Below, piece by piece: positions 40,161 to 40,503 of a stretch of DNA of 40,503 bases (its first letter is position 1; each line of letters begins with the position of its first letter). This stretch comes from Alphaproteobacteria bacterium (GTDB lineage Bacteria; Pseudomonadota; Alphaproteobacteria; JAJFIK01). Both the position numbers and the translations under genes were made by a program. Below the pieces are notes generated by a model. That model was given only the letters and a program-made list of their open reading frames with translations. It searched no databases and was not told the DNA's origin. The stretch covers positions 1 through 40,503 of the forward strand of contig JAJFIL010000218.1 of NCBI GenBank assembly GCA_021774965.1. Direction: 5' to 3'.

Positions 40161-40503
40161 TTAGTCGTCCTCGCCTGTCACAAGACCCAGCTCGAGTTCC
40201 AGTGCCCCGCACAGCATGTGGCCGATAAGGATATGCATTTCCTGAATGCGGCGTGTGCTCTTGGCAGGAACGGTCAGCAATATGTCTGTTGCCTCTGGCA
40301 TGACGCCGCCATCGCGTCCCGCAAAACCAACCGTGACGCAATCTTTTGATTTCGCCATGGCAAGGGCATTGAGCACATTGGGGCTGTGGCCGGATGTGGA
40401 AATTCCAATGGCGATGTCGCTGGGTTTGGCCAGCGCTTCGATCTGCCGAGCAAAGATCTGATCAAAGCCCATATCATTGCCGCCTGCGGTAATGGCCGAG
40501 GAA
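40161..40503 (-). CDS. gmhA: Phosphoheptose isomerase GmhA, C-terminal part (5' end outside window)
   Basis: The frame is open to the right edge of the window, so the N-terminal part is missing. The visible 113 residues (SSAITAGGNDMGFDQIFARQIEALAKPSDIAIGISTSGHSPNVLNALAMAK, then GRDGGVMPEATDILLTVPAKSTRRIQEMHILIGHMLCGALE) are the SIS domain of GmhA, with the phosphate loop STSGHSPN and the His in QEMHILIGH close to the metal site. GmhA turns sedoheptulose 7-phosphate into heptose 7-phosphate, the first step before HldE. The stop is 4 bp before the hldE start, so gmhA leads the operon. Confidence 0.95.
   Translation of the reverse strand, partial: SSAITAGGNDMGFDQIFARQIEALAKPSDIAIGISTSGHSPNVLNALAMAKSKDCVTVGFAGRDGGVMPEATDILLTVPAKSTRRIQEMHILIGHMLCGALELELGLVTGEDD

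Overview
The window looks like a chromosomal segment of an alphaproteobacterium; the order is not resolved. The case rests on gene types and layout: mfd with an sdhE-type gene just upstream and recG divergent from them, an OruR-type AraC regulator, CaiB/BaiF and SCP-x-type acyl-CoA genes, a DUF6285 protein paired with an APH-fold kinase, and a tandem TTAA-N7-TTAA site of the CtrA type. Genes are densely packed, with many ATGA overlaps and convergent pairs whose stop codons touch or overlap. No tRNA, rRNA, transposase, integrase or CRISPR array was seen.

Region 1 (1-5.1 kb) starts with the end of a sensor histidine kinase. Next comes an unusual lipoprotein that carries the complete periplasmic P1 domain of SecD between Sel1-like repeats and has no translocase membrane part. 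It is flanked by a 14-bp perfect direct repeat. A membrane-anchored PDZ/S41 protease, a cupin and an exported protein of unknown function follow on the minus strand, with strong hairpins between the last two and a LacI-type palindrome upstream.

Region 2 (5.3-16 kb) is a mosaic of envelope and acyl-CoA genes: a Tat-exported protein built of nested 20-residue repeats, a CapA-family enzyme, an orphan YejA-like binding protein, a PaiB-like flavin protein, a TonB-like energy-coupling anchor with a foreign C-terminal domain, a class III CoA-transferase, a lipoprotein overlapping an acyl-CoA ligase gene, and a membrane-bound bactofilin-like protein followed by a clear terminator.

Region 3 (16-26 kb) has an AraC regulator divergent from a DUF2306 membrane protein, then the repair genes mfd and recG around sdhE, a DUF502 membrane protein, and an APH-like kinase coupled to DUF6285.

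Region 4 (26-33 kb) holds an ABC-2 exporter operon that ends in two tandem paralogous 57-60 residue membrane proteins, an outer-membrane barrel gene behind a tandem CtrA-type site, and a thiolase plus HMG-CoA-synthase-like/DUF35 fusion whose nucleophilic cysteine position is occupied by methionine.

Region 5 (33-40.5 kb) makes sugar precursors for lipopolysaccharide or exopolysaccharide: kdsD (Kdo), galU-ugd-uxs (UDP-glucose to UDP-glucuronate to UDP-xylose) on the plus strand, converging with gmhA-hldE-hldD (ADP-heptose) on the minus strand.

The best candidates for something undescribed are the SecD-P1/Sel1 lipoprotein and its flanking repeats, the paired small membrane proteins of the ABC operon, the nested-repeat Tat substrate, and the Cys-less HMGS/DUF35 partner of the thiolase. 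All start choices and family calls were made by reading the sequence, without database searches.
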